Positions 27,775 through 36,521 of a stretch of DNA of 37,980 nucleotides are shown one piece after another. Numbering within the stretch: the stretch's first letter is position 1; each line of letters starts with the position of its first letter. Origin of the DNA: Clostridium drakei (GTDB lineage Bacteria; Bacillota; Clostridia; Clostridiales; Clostridiaceae); assembly GCF_000633595.2 (NCBI RefSeq), contig NZ_JIBU02000037.1, forward strand, positions 1 through 37,980. The letters are read 5' to 3'. The position numbers were made by a program, and so were the translations under genes. The notes beneath the pieces were generated by a model. It had not been told where the DNA came from, made no database searches, and saw nothing but the letters and a program-made list of their open reading frames with translations.

Positions 27775-28413
27775 ATGCTGCAAAACTTAAATGTAAAAGA
27801 TTTCGTAGATGAATTAGCTTCTAAATCTCCAGCACCAGGTGGAGGTAGTATAGCAGCTCTTTCAGCATCTTTGGCTAGTTCTCTTGCCAGTATGGTATTT
27901 AATCTTACTGTAGGGAAAAAAGAGTATATGGAATATGAAGACAAATTGCAAAAAGACATTGATGAATCTTTGCAAAAGGTTGGAATATTGAAAGATCAGT
28001 TTTTAGAATTAATGGAAAGGGATACAAATGCTTTTTTATCACTAATGAAAGCATTTAAGATGCCTAAAAGTACAGAGGAAGAAGTTAAAATTAGAAAAGA
28101 AAAAATATCAGAAGGAAATAAGCAGTCCTTAGAAATTCCATTAGAAGTAGCTAATAAAGCTTATGAAATTTATAATTATATATACATAGCAGTAATGTAT
28201 GGAAATAAAAATGCATTATCAGATGCTGGTGTTGCAGCTTCATTGACGGAAACTGCAGTAGAAGGTGCTATACTAAATGTAAAAATAAATATAATGGGTT
28301 TAAAGGATGAATCATATAAAAATGACTTAAGGGATAAATGTAATGTTTTATTAGAAAAGAGCAAAAAAAGAAAAGAAGAAATTATGAATATAATAGAAAA
28401 GAAATTGATTTAA
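27775..28413 (+). CDS. fchA: Formimidoyltetrahydrofolate cyclodeaminase
   Basis: It turns 5-formimino-THF into 5,10-methenyl-THF and ammonia, feeding the one-carbon pool. The 212-residue, largely helical product has the folate-site signature SPAPGGGSIAALSASL near residues 18-33, and the family run AYEIYN. I start at ATG 27775; the ATG at 27760 overlaps the GGAGG site (27762-27766). In an acetogen-like cell, methenyl-THF could join the methyl branch of the Wood-Ljungdahl pathway, which is inference. Confidence 0.93.
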   Translation: MLQNLNVKDFVDELASKSPAPGGGSIAALSASLASSLASMVFNLTVGKKEYMEYEDKLQKDIDESLQKVGILKDQFLELMERDTNAFLSLMKAFKMPKSTEEEVKIRKEKISEGNKQSLEIPLEVANKAYEIYNYIYIAVMYGNKNALSDAGVAASLTETAVEGAILNVKINIMGLKDESYKNDLRDKCNVLLEKSKKRKEEIMNIIEKKLI

Positions 28414-28432
28414 AACTTGGAGGCGTGTAACA

Positions 28433-29956
28433 ATGAAAACTGTTAATTTAAAAGGTGAAGGCCTTACTTTGGATGATATTATAAATGTTGCTTACAATGA
28501 CTATAAAGTTTGCCTTACGGAAGATGCTAGAGAAAAAGTAAAAAAATCGAGAGCTATAGTAGATGATATAGTTGATAAAAATAAAATAGTATATGGAATT
28601 ACAACAGGGTTTGGAAAGTTTTCAGATGTAACTATAACAGGAGAACAATGTAAAACACTTCAGAGAAACTTAATAATATCTCATGCTTGTGGAGTTGGAC
28701 GAAAGTTTCCAAAGGAAGTAGTAAGAACAATAATGCTTTTAAGAGCAAACAATTTAGCTAAAGGATATTCAGGAATAAGATTAAGTGTTTTAGAAACTCT
28801 TTTGGATATGCTTAATAAAGGTGTACATCCTTCTATACCTGAAAAAGGTTCATTAGGAGCCTCTGGAGATTTAGCACCACTTGCACACATGGTACTACCT
28901 ATGCTTGGTGAAGGAGAAGCTGAATTTCAAGGAGAAATTTTATCAGGGAAAGAAGCTATGGAAAAGGCAGGGGTATCCCAAGTAGAGCTTGTAGCTAAAG
29001 AGGGATTAGCACTTATAAATGGAACTCAGGTAATGACATCGGTAGGTTCATTGGCTTTATATAAGGCCATAGAGCTTTTAAAACTTAGTGATATTACAGC
29101 AGCAATGACTATAGAGGCTTTAAGAGGAATAAAAGATGCTTTTGATCCAAGAGTACATGAAGTAAGACCTCATAAAGGTCAAGTTCAAACAGCTAAAAAT
29201 ATACTTGCTTTGCTAGATGGTAGTTCTTTTGCCACTAGACAGGGAGAATTAAGGGTTCAAGATGCTTATGCTTTAAGATGTGTACCACAGGTTCATGGAG
29301 CAAGTAAAGATGCTATAAATTATGTTAAAGAAAGAGTAGAAACAGAAATAAATTCTGTTACAGATAATCCTATTGTATTCGAAAATGGAGATGTAATATC
29401 AGGTGGTAATTTTCATGGCCAGCCTATGGCTTTAAGTTTTGATTTCCTTGGAATTGCAGCATCCGAAATTGCTAATATATCAGAAAGAAGATTAGAAAGA
29501 TTAGTAAACTATCAATTAAATGATTTACCACCATTCTTAGTGAAAAATGGTGGACTAAATTCTGGATTCATGATTACGCAATATGCAGCAGCAGCTTTGG
29601 TATCAGAAAATAAAGTACTTGCACACCCAGCTAGTGTAGATTCTATTCCTTCATCAGCTAATCAAGAAGATCATGTAAGTATGGGAACTATTGCTGCTAG
29701 AAAGAGTTTAGAGATTGTAAACAATGTAACCAGAGTATTGGCAACAGAACTTATGGCTGCTTGTCAGGCTATAGATTTTAGAGATGGACTTAAATTAGGA
29801 AAAGGTACTCAGGAAGTATACAATATAGTGAGAAGTAAAGTAGGCTTCATAGAAGAAGATACAGTTATGTATAAGGAACTAGATAAGTGTGAAGAACTTT
29901 TGACTAGTGGAGAAATTTTAAAAGCAGTAGAAGAAAAGGTAAAAGTAGAAATATAA
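28433..29956 (+). CDS. hutH: Histidine ammonia-lyase
   Basis: It removes ammonia from histidine to give urocanate, the first step of the pathway. The 507-residue product has the signature GSLGASGDLAPLAH, in which Ala143-Ser144-Gly145 cyclise to the MIO cofactor, and also YGITTGFGKF near the N terminus and SSANQEDHVSMG. The length is normal. The gene is last in the enzyme operon, 19 bases after fchA, behind TTGGAGG. Confidence 0.97.
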   Translation: MKTVNLKGEGLTLDDIINVAYNDYKVCLTEDAREKVKKSRAIVDDIVDKNKIVYGITTGFGKFSDVTITGEQCKTLQRNLIISHACGVGRKFPKEVVRTIMLLRANNLAKGYSGIRLSVLETLLDMLNKGVHPSIPEKGSLGASGDLAPLAHMVLPMLGEGEAEFQGEILSGKEAMEKAGVSQVELVAKEGLALINGTQVMTSVGSLALYKAIELLKLSDITAAMTIEALRGIKDAFDPRVHEVRPHKGQVQTAKNILALLDGSSFATRQGELRVQDAYALRCVPQVHGASKDAINYVKERVETEINSVTDNPIVFENGDVISGGNFHGQPMALSFDFLGIAASEIANISERRLERLVNYQLNDLPPFLVKNGGLNSGFMITQYAAAALVSENKVLAHPASVDSIPSSANQEDHVSMGTIAARKSLEIVNNVTRVLATELMAACQAIDFRDGLKLGKGTQEVYNIVRSKVGFIEEDTVMYKELDKCEELLTSGEILKAVEEKVKVEI

Positions 29957-29997
29957 ATATAAATAAAAATATATTAATTTAATAATTACTATTTGTT

Positions 29998-30042
29998 TTT
30001 CATACTGGAATTCTGTGAAATATTCAAGATTCCAGTATGAAA
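29998..30042 (+). terminator. Stem-loop after hutH, probable terminator
   Basis: TTTCATACTGGAAT (29998-30011) pairs perfectly with ATTCCAGTATGAAA (30029-30042). It lacks a clear T tail, so partial read-through to the permease is possible. The rest of the gap to 30305 is AT-rich. TATAAT at 30238-30243 could be a permease -10, but no good -35 is seen. Confidence 0.55.
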
Positions 30043-30305
30043 TATAAAATGTTAAGTTTATATTGGAATTTTATATCATGCCATTGCACATGGAATATTC
30101 AGAAAATTAAACTTTGTTTGAATAGAATTTAAATTCGGTTGCATGTGATTAAATCTTGGAGAAAGATAATTTATCCTAATTTAATTAGTATTATAACATT
30201 ATAACTTTAATAAGATGCAGTGATGTTGATTATTTGATATAATGAAATAATTGTTTATTAAAAAATGTATTTATATATTTATTTTTTTATAAAAGGAGGA
30301 AAATT

Positions 30306-31703
30306 ATGGGTAATGAACAAGGAGTAGGAAGTTCTAATGAGGGCAAATTAAAAAGGGAATTGGGATTAGCTGCTGCTACTGCGATTGTAGTAGGAAATAT
30401 TATTGGTTCTGGAATTTTTATGGCACCAGCATCTTTGGCAAGAGCATCTAATCCGAAAACTGCTATTTTAGCTTGGACTATTACAGCCATAGGATCTTTA
30501 TTAATTGCATTAAGTTTTGGTAATATGGGTGCAGCTATGCCAAAAACGGGAGGCCCTATTGTTTATACAAGAGCAGCTTTTGGAGATTTTGCAGGTTTTT
30601 TAATTGCCTGGACTTATTGGATTGCAACTTGGGTTGGAAATGCAACTATTATTACTGCTTTTATGAGTTATTTTGTATACTTTGTACCACAAGCTAATAC
30701 ACCAATTATTGCATTTTTAGTAACCTCAGCAGTTCTTTGGATTTTTACTATAATTAATATTTTAGGGGTAAAGAATGCTGGAATTATTGGTATAGTTAGT
30801 ACAATACTTAAAGTATTAGCATTAGTAGTATTTATAGTTATTGCTGCAGTTCATTTTAATCCTAACTTTTTAAATACTGTAGCTAAACCAGAGCTGTCAG
30901 GAATGGGAAGTTTATCTGGAGCCATAGCAATAGCACTATGGTCTTTTGTAGGACTAGAAAGTGCAACAGTTCCAGCTGGAGAAATTAAGGACCCAGAAAA
31001 AAATATAAGAAAAAGTACTATATATGGTACTTTAATTTCAGCAGTTATTTATATTCTTATTAGTGTTGTTGCTATGGGAGCAATTGACCAAGCTTCGCTT
31101 GCTAAATCAGATGCACCGCTTGCAGATATTATAAATACTGTAACAGGAGGTTCATGGGGAGGCGCCTTTATTGCAATGGGAGCTATTATATCAACTTTAG
31201 GAGGAACTTCTGGTTGGATTATGACTACAGCTAGAGGTGCCTTTGCAGCAGGAGAGGATAGATTATTTCCAAAGATATTTGCGAAAATTCATCCAAAATA
31301 TAATACACCAGCCGCAGCATTAATTATTAGTGGTATATGTGCTAACATACTATTGGTAATGAACTATGTTGGTACTTTAAGATCAGCCTTTGATTTTATG
31401 ATGCTACTTGCAACTTTAGCATTTTTGCCAGCATACACTTTTACAACTGCAGCAGAGATAGTGCTTTTAAGCAAGCATTCAAAGGATTTTAATTTCTGGA
31501 ATTTCTTAAAAAGTTCATTTATTACACTAGTTGCATTAATATATTCTATATATGCAATTTATGGAACAGGAGCGGAGACAGTAATGTATGGATTCTTACT
31601 ATTACTTATGGGTATTCCAATTTACGTATATATGATGCTTCAAAACAATAAAGAAGATAAATCTGTAGATAAACTTAGAGAATCAGCAGGTTTAGATATA
31701 TAA
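30306..31703 (+). CDS. APC-superfamily amino acid permease, possible histidine transporter
   Basis: This 465-residue inner-membrane transporter has about 12 hydrophobic helices. The first helix holds the substrate-binding motif GSGIF (34-38). The central WSFVGLESATVPAGEIKDPEKNI stretch is typical of the basic amino acid/polyamine antiporter group (ArcD/PotE-like). Its position after hutH suggests histidine uptake or histidine/product exchange, though the substrate cannot be read from sequence. AAAAGGAGG precedes the ATG. It is followed by a strong terminator. Confidence 0.85.
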   Translation: MGNEQGVGSSNEGKLKRELGLAAATAIVVGNIIGSGIFMAPASLARASNPKTAILAWTITAIGSLLIALSFGNMGAAMPKTGGPIVYTRAAFGDFAGFLIAWTYWIATWVGNATIITAFMSYFVYFVPQANTPIIAFLVTSAVLWIFTIINILGVKNAGIIGIVSTILKVLALVVFIVIAAVHFNPNFLNTVAKPELSGMGSLSGAIAIALWSFVGLESATVPAGEIKDPEKNIRKSTIYGTLISAVIYILISVVAMGAIDQASLAKSDAPLADIINTVTGGSWGGAFIAMGAIISTLGGTSGWIMTTARGAFAAGEDRLFPKIFAKIHPKYNTPAAALIISGICANILLVMNYVGTLRSAFDFMMLLATLAFLPAYTFTTAAEIVLLSKHSKDFNFWNFLKSSFITLVALIYSIYAIYGTGAETVMYGFLLLLMGIPIYVYMMLQNNKEDKSVDKLRESAGLDI

Positions 31704-31720
31704 AATACTATTTATCAGAT

Positions 31721-31762
31721 AAAAATAATGTCCTAAAAATTAATTTAGGACATTATTTTTTT
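31721..31762. terminator. Bidirectional terminator after the permease
   Basis: 31721-31737 pairs with 31744-31760 (17 base pairs) around a six-base loop, with A and T runs at the ends. It serves the permease and the convergent small gene. Confidence 0.92.
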
Positions 31763-32066
31763 ACTTACATTCACATTGACAGTTACAAGTGTCATTTAAT
31801 ATTACTTTGTATATTTGTTCATATCTATAAGTACAGGAACCATTTTGCTGCATATCAGCGCATAATTCTGTTTCAGCATAATAAATGTCATTACCCCTAG
31901 TTAAAATGGCTCTATATTTATCAGAATCACTTAATTCATATGCTTCTACAAAACCACTTTCACTGGTAATATTTTGAGAGCCGATTTTTATAGCTCTATC
32001 TAGCATAAGCTCAATTTTTACTTTTTTATCAAGTATATCTTGCATAAGTTGTTTGTAATCAATCAT
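31761..32066 (-). CDS. Small hypothetical protein with Cys-rich tail
   Basis: This 101-residue acidic soluble protein is one I do not recognise. It has no signal peptide or membrane helix. The last ten residues, DTCNCQCECK, hold four closely spaced cysteines, with two more at about 69 and 78, which could bind a metal. A good AGGAGGT lies before the ATG and the gene ends on a strong terminator, so it is probably a real gene. Confidence 0.7.
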   Translation of the reverse strand: MIDYKQLMQDILDKKVKIELMLDRAIKIGSQNITSESGFVEAYELSDSDKYRAILTRGNDIYYAETELCADMQQNGSCTYRYEQIYKVILNDTCNCQCECK

Positions 32067-32272
32067 ATATTTTACCTCCTAGTTATTTTTATAATATTAT
32101 ATCATAATAATAATTATTTATAAATAGTAAATATAAAAGTTTGGAATATTTTTAAAATAATTATATATCATTAAACATTGATTTTATAATGTTTCACAAA
32201 AAAAGGTATTGATATAAAAGGAAAAGTATATAATAATAGAATTAATAGACAAAAGTGAAGGAGGAGAAGTAG

Positions 32273-32647
32273 ATGCCTTTATGGACAAAAGTAGTTTTGC
32301 AGGTTTTGTTTTTCGTAATAATTTTTGTAGTTGTTTACAATCAGTTAAAAATTCGTTTATTATCAAAGTTTCATCCAAATAAGTGGATTATTTTAGCCAT
32401 AGCGATAATAGCATTTTTTGTGCCTAATATAATAGCAGGTTATTATAAATATAATTTAGCTGAAAGTGCATGGCAGTACTTACAGTCCGCAATATTTATA
32501 GTTTTTTTCTTATGGTTTATAGATTTGAGAACTGGAGCTATATATAATAATGGTAGAAATGGTAATTCCAAAGGAAAAAATACAGTTATAAAGCCTAAAG
32601 CAAAACCTAATAGAGTAAATAAAAATAAGCATAGTAATGAAAAATAG
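32273..32647 (+). CDS. Small hypothetical membrane protein
   Basis: The 124-residue product has three likely membrane helices (about 7-25, 39-58, 68-86) and a strongly basic, Asn/Lys-rich tail (about 95-124), expected in the cytoplasm. I know no function. GAAGGAGG lies seven to eight bases before the ATG. A -10-like TATAAT is at 32229-32234 with TTGATA only 14 bases upstream. The gene is flanked by its own terminator. Confidence 0.75.
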   Translation: MPLWTKVVLQVLFFVIIFVVVYNQLKIRLLSKFHPNKWIILAIAIIAFFVPNIIAGYYKYNLAESAWQYLQSAIFIVFFLWFIDLRTGAIYNNGRNGNSKGKNTVIKPKAKPNRVNKNKHSNEK

Positions 32648-32702
32648 TTGAAACATTATATAAGGGATTATTACAAAGTAAATTAAATCCTTGTATAAAA
32701 AC

Positions 32703-32754
32703 AAAAACCATGCATAAATAGGAAAGTAAACTTTCTTGTTTATGCATGGTTTTT
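32703..32754. terminator. Bidirectional terminator between the small gene and the CooS-like gene
   Basis: AAAAACCATGCATAAA pairs with TTTATGCATGGTTTTT, with an inner GAAAG/CTTTC stem and TAAA loop. It lies four bases from the stop of the minus-strand gene. Confidence 0.9.
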
Positions 32755-32757
32755 ATA

Positions 32758-34677
32758 TTAACTTAATCCTAACCCTTTTCTTTTATTTATTATATGAGCT
32801 TCTATATCGTTTGCAACTTCAACAGGATTATCTCCTAGTGCGATTTTTCCACCTGTTACATCTTCTACTTTTTTAGTTAGAAGCTCTACAAGCTTAGGAG
32901 CTCCTGTCATAAAAGGAGTAGGAGATAGATGAGTATAAGCTCCATAGGCTAATGCAAAAATTCCATCTATGGTTGCTTTTTGCTCCATCCATTCTGGAGC
33001 AGTAACAGCTATTGGAAGGTCAGATACATCAACATCCAAATGATCTGCTAGAGCAGTAACAAGCATAGAGATTCTACCTGTATCAGTGCAGGTTCCAAAG
33101 CTTAGTACTGGAGGAATTTTTAACATATTGCATACTTCTTTTAATCCTTCACCAGCTAATTCATTAGCTCCTTCTACTGTACATAATCCTGCAACTTCAA
33201 GAGCATGATTTCCACAGCCACCACTAACAACTAATATATCTTTCTTTATAAGTTCTTTTGTGAGATTTATTGTAACCCAGTCTTGAGGACCATTCCTTAA
33301 AGTAGAACAGTTTGCAAGAGCTACAACTCCTTTAATTTTCCCAGCAGCTATTACATCTACTAAAGGATCAAGTTTGTTTCCAAGAGCGCCTAACACAGCT
33401 TCAGTGGAAAAACCAGCTATAGCTTTCTGAATTTTTTTAGGAACCATTGGTTGAATATTTCTCTCTTTTCTCTTTTTAAAATTTTCTATAGCAAGTTCAA
33501 TCAATCTATCAGCCATAGCATTTACTTTAGAAGGATCATAAGGAATTTTTTCATCAAGCCCTGGTAAATCAATTATAGTACTTACAGATACTAAAGTTAC
33601 TTGATATTTTTCAGCATACATATCTATAGCTGGTGGTGAGCAATTTTCCTCCATTGCAAACACATCTACAGTACCAGTAGCTAATAATGGCTCTATAGTA
33701 AGCCAGTTTCCCATATGACCTACAAATACATCATCTATTTCAAATCTTTGCAGTAATTCCTGCCCTGTTTCTATTGAACCAACTATTCTAAGACCTTTAG
33801 CACCAGCAGCTTTTGCTTTTTCTTGAACTTCTGGAGTTCTTGCTTTTAATATAGTGGCAACTCCAGGCCAAGGTTGATGGCCATTAAATACTACATTTAC
33901 ATACTCTGGGTCCATAATTCCTAAATCCATATTAACTTCATGTGGGGTTGGTGTTCCGAATAGTATATCTTGAACCATTTCTAGACCTATTTGGGAATTA
34001 TATATAGTTGCTATACCGAGTCTCAGAGCTTTCATAGCCAAAGAAACATGGCTTCCATCTACATTTGTAAGACAACTAGCTACACAATTTTGTTCCTCGT
34101 GCACTGTTCCACCAGGATATATATCTAGTTTCCTCCATAATTCCTTTCTTTTTTTTGGGGCAAAAGCTTCAATCATGATGTTCTTATCTTCTATACCAAT
34201 TATTTGTTGATCTTCAAGTAGAACAGCTAATTCTATGGCCATATCATTGATTTCTTGATTTGTATTTATACCTACTTTTTCACACATCCATTTAAGTTTA
34301 TTTACATCTGTAATTTTAAATGGAGTTTTTCCTTCTGCTGTAGCTTTCAATGTTCTAAAAGCTTCATAAGCATGATGACTATATGTACCTGCGCCCATTA
34401 TATTTTTTAAAAGAAAATTTCTCATTGCCATTGCATCAGGACCTATTCCACATACACCTTTGGTTTGACCTGTTTTTTCACTTATTCTACATGGGCCATT
34501 TGAACATAATTGACAGCTTAAACCTTCAAGACAAAATTTACACCTAATTTTGTCTTGAAGAGAATATCTATCAAATGCATTAGACATTCCATCTTCTCTA
34601 ATTCTTTTAAGCATCTCCTCTACAGAATCATGATAACTTACTCTACCTTCTGATTTTTCTAGTATAGTTTCACTCAT
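32758..34677 (-). CDS. CooS-family protein lacking a canonical C-cluster cysteine (CooS-V-like)
   Basis: The 639-residue product has the full CO dehydrogenase scaffold. D-cluster cysteines are Cys46 and Cys49 (CX2C form). B-cluster cysteines are Cys55, Cys58, Cys63 and Cys76. Active-site ligands present are His267, Cys346, Cys457, Cys488 and Cys530. However, where true CODHs have Cys-Cys before TGNE or TANE, this protein reads VGSIETGQE, with Ile302-Glu303. One C-cluster ligand is therefore replaced. Carboxydothermus CooS-V, which likewise lacks a canonical cysteine, holds an Fe-S-O hybrid cluster and neither oxidises CO nor reduces CO2. I infer a similar role here, perhaps in nitrogen-oxide or redox stress. 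Automatic pipelines will call it cooS. There is no cooC, cooF or acs gene nearby, and it looks monocistronic. AAGGAG precedes the ATG. Confidence 0.88.
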   Translation of the reverse strand: MSETILEKSEGRVSYHDSVEEMLKRIREDGMSNAFDRYSLQDKIRCKFCLEGLSCQLCSNGPCRISEKTGQTKGVCGIGPDAMAMRNFLLKNIMGAGTYSHHAYEAFRTLKATAEGKTPFKITDVNKLKWMCEKVGINTNQEINDMAIELAVLLEDQQIIGIEDKNIMIEAFAPKKRKELWRKLDIYPGGTVHEEQNCVASCLTNVDGSHVSLAMKALRLGIATIYNSQIGLEMVQDILFGTPTPHEVNMDLGIMDPEYVNVVFNGHQPWPGVATILKARTPEVQEKAKAAGAKGLRIVGSIETGQELLQRFEIDDVFVGHMGNWLTIEPLLATGTVDVFAMEENCSPPAIDMYAEKYQVTLVSVSTIIDLPGLDEKIPYDPSKVNAMADRLIELAIENFKKRKERNIQPMVPKKIQKAIAGFSTEAVLGALGNKLDPLVDVIAAGKIKGVVALANCSTLRNGPQDWVTINLTKELIKKDILVVSGGCGNHALEVAGLCTVEGANELAGEGLKEVCNMLKIPPVLSFGTCTDTGRISMLVTALADHLDVDVSDLPIAVTAPEWMEQKATIDGIFALAYGAYTHLSPTPFMTGAPKLVELLTKKVEDVTGGKIALGDNPVEVANDIEAHIINKRKGLGLS

Positions 34678-34909
34678 AAATTATTCACTCCTTTTACTAT
34701 TATAACTAGTGCTAATAGTAAATTTTCCTATAATGAATTTAATTATACATTTGTAATTTTCCATAATTAGGATTATCTCTCTATATAAATAGAAACTTAA
34801 TATAAATGTGTTGGGATACAATATCATCAAGTTTTTTCTAAAAAACATCTAAAATGTACATAAAAATTAAAAAATGATGTCGAAATATAATGTTTTTTAC
34901 AAAAATATA

Positions 34910-35076
34910 TTGACTAATTATATTTTAAGTGTTATTATTTTACTTGTAATTGAGTCGAAAATTATCAATAAACATACTATCGTGGACAAATTAAGTTTTG
35001 TTGATATAATAGACTTATTATTAAATAATATCCCCTATTAAGCCACATGTTCCCCCATGTAGGCTTTTTCTTTTTG
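34910..35076 (+). ncRNA. Candidate small RNA in the gap between the CooS-like and HD genes
   Basis: The 34678-35177 gap has two plus-strand promoters, TTGACT-17-TATTAT (34910-34938) and TGGACA-16-TATAAT (34983-35010). A terminator follows at 35040-35074, where AAGCC-ACATG pairs with CATGT-A-GGCTT, then a T-rich tail. No open frame lies between. RNAs of about 60 and 130 bases are predicted. No clear minus-strand promoter for the CooS-like gene was found. The rest of the gap shows nothing. Confidence 0.5.
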
Positions 35077-35077
35077 G

Positions 35078-35098
35078 TAAGAATTTAAAACTTTTTGC
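35078..35098 (+). repeat. TARGAATTTAAAACTTTTT repeat, copy 1
   Basis: This stretch just after the terminator matches 37934-37955 on the same strand, with one substitution and one extra T there. Both copies follow a hairpin and T-rich tail. Confidence 0.7.
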
Positions 35099-35177
35099 CA
35101 AAGAACGTGAATGATAGATATGAAATTAAATTAGATACAGATAATATACCTATTAGTATAATAAACATAAATTCGAG

Positions 35178-35669
35178 CTATTTTCCTATAATGGACAATC
35201 CCAATGTTTCCATAAGAGTGCAATATTTGTCTGCACATAACACCACAAAAGATTCTTTATATCGTGGCAATGTTATGGTTAAAGGCCACATATGTTTCTG
35301 TATAATGTCTTTTTCATTATCATTTAATTTGAAGTACTTGGTTGCATTTTGTAATGCGATATTAGGATGAATAAAACCATGCAGTCCTTTTTGAGGTCGT
35401 TTCATATGCCAATCATACAAGAAGAAGTCATGAAGTAATCCTCCTCTTGCTGCTGATTGAAAGTCAAGTCCCAATCGTTTGCATATCATATAACTGATAT
35501 ATGACACATAAATACTGTGTTCGAAACAATTTGTATTGCCATGTTGTATATAATTTTTCATTGATATTATCATTTCATGATGAATAACATCGTAGACACA
35601 TTTTCCATATTCTTTGTTACTAAAGAAATCTATTTTTAAGCTCAACTTTAACCTTATCCATTTGATCAT
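35178..35669 (-). CDS. HD-domain protein, putative phosphohydrolase
   Basis: The 163-residue product has an HD metal-binding domain: CFEHSIYVS, then the paired LLHDFF, later HP and the ADKYCTLMETLG helix. This order of histidines and aspartates fits a metal-dependent phosphohydrolase; the substrate is unknown. It begins within the end of the CmpB-like gene (50-base overlap, different frame), with AAGGAG before the ATG, so the two are translationally coupled and should act together. Confidence 0.8.
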   Translation of the reverse strand: MIKWIRLKLSLKIDFFSNKEYGKCVYDVIHHEMIISMKNYIQHGNTNCFEHSIYVSYISYMICKRLGLDFQSAARGGLLHDFFLYDWHMKRPQKGLHGFIHPNIALQNATKYFKLNDNEKDIIQKHMWPLTITLPRYKESFVVLCADKYCTLMETLGLSIIGK

Positions 35670-36342
35670 TTAAGACACTCCTTATATCATTATTTATAAT
35701 GCTAGCATTCAAAATTAACAGCCGTGGAAATGCAATAAACAATCTCTTATATTGAATAATTTTTTCATAGTACCTGTTGAGCGAAATATTTGAGGAATTT
35801 AAAATTACCTTTCTCAAACCCAAAGTATCCTTAACAGACTTAACTGTATCTGTTAGAAAGTATAAAAGCAGTATTGCTACTAAATAGCCTTTGGTAGATG
35901 TAGGTATTAAAAAAAGCACTTTCAAAATTGTGGGATGCACAAACTTGATCAGCAAAAATGTTAACACTCCCCAAAGAAGTGAGTATTTAAGACAAATATA
36001 TCCTTTAAGATTAAATGCATTACTACTATAGTCCCACCACTTACAATCAAAAATTTTTTCTAAAAGAAATCCTGTGATATATTCCAATACAGTTACTAAA
36101 ATCATAGCAATTATTATATTAATGATAATTGCAATAAATGGGTTTTCAAAAATATTTGAAATCCATTTTGAAGACTGAATAGCCAAAATAGCTCCAAAGC
36201 CATAAATAGGACATACAAATCCGTTTAAAAATCCTCTATTTATAATTTTCTTTTCATTTATGCTAGCAAAAATAGTTTCTAATGCCCATCCTAAAAATGA
36301 GTATATTGTGAAAAGCAGTAGTAAACCATTAAAGTATCCCAT
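35620..36342 (-). CDS. CmpB-type integral membrane protein (putative ABC transporter permease family)
   Basis: The 240-residue product opens with GYFNGLLLLFTIYSFLGWALETIF and contains NRGFLNGFVCPIYGFGA and EYITGFLLEKIFDCKWWDYS, the marks of the ABC_trans_CmpB family. It has about five membrane helices and a cytoplasmic C-terminal tail. No ATPase partner is nearby, so real transport function is doubtful. I start at ATG 36342 with AAAGGAGA eight bases upstream; the open frame extends 33 codons further but has no site. It is divergent from the TetR gene. Confidence 0.85.
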   Translation of the reverse strand: MGYFNGLLLLFTIYSFLGWALETIFASINEKKIINRGFLNGFVCPIYGFGAILAIQSSKWISNIFENPFIAIIINIIIAMILVTVLEYITGFLLEKIFDCKWWDYSSNAFNLKGYICLKYSLLWGVLTFLLIKFVHPTILKVLFLIPTSTKGYLVAILLLYFLTDTVKSVKDTLGLRKVILNSSNISLNRYYEKIIQYKRLFIAFPRLLILNASIINNDIRSVLNDQMDKVKVELKNRFL

Positions 36343-36394
36343 ATCTTTGATCTCCTTTCTTTTATATTCTTTAACTTTCTTACTTTTAGAATGT

Positions 36395-36507
36395 AACACG
36401 TGTTGTTTATTACTCATATATGTATTATAATTAAAATGCATTTATTAAACAATGGTCAAAAAATCAAAATAATGTTGCTTAATACTCACAAATAAATAAA
36501 GTGTTAC
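36395..36507. promoter_or_regulatory. Possible TetR operator region between divergent genes
   Basis: The perfect palindrome AACACGTGTT (36395-36404) lies within the GTAACAC motif (36393-36399). Its inverted copy GTGTTAC (36501-36507) sits just before the TetR ribosome site. Paired sites of this kind suit autoregulation and control of the membrane/HD pair; this is inferred. Confidence 0.4.
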
Positions 36508-36521
36508 TTTAGGGGGATATT

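Noticed and set aside
32184-32378. 64-codon minus-strand open frame
   Set aside because: It is antisense to the start of the small membrane protein gene, which has a strong ribosome site.
35095-35370. 91-codon plus-strand open frame
   Set aside because: It is mostly antisense to the HD-domain gene and lacks a ribosome site and a family resemblance.
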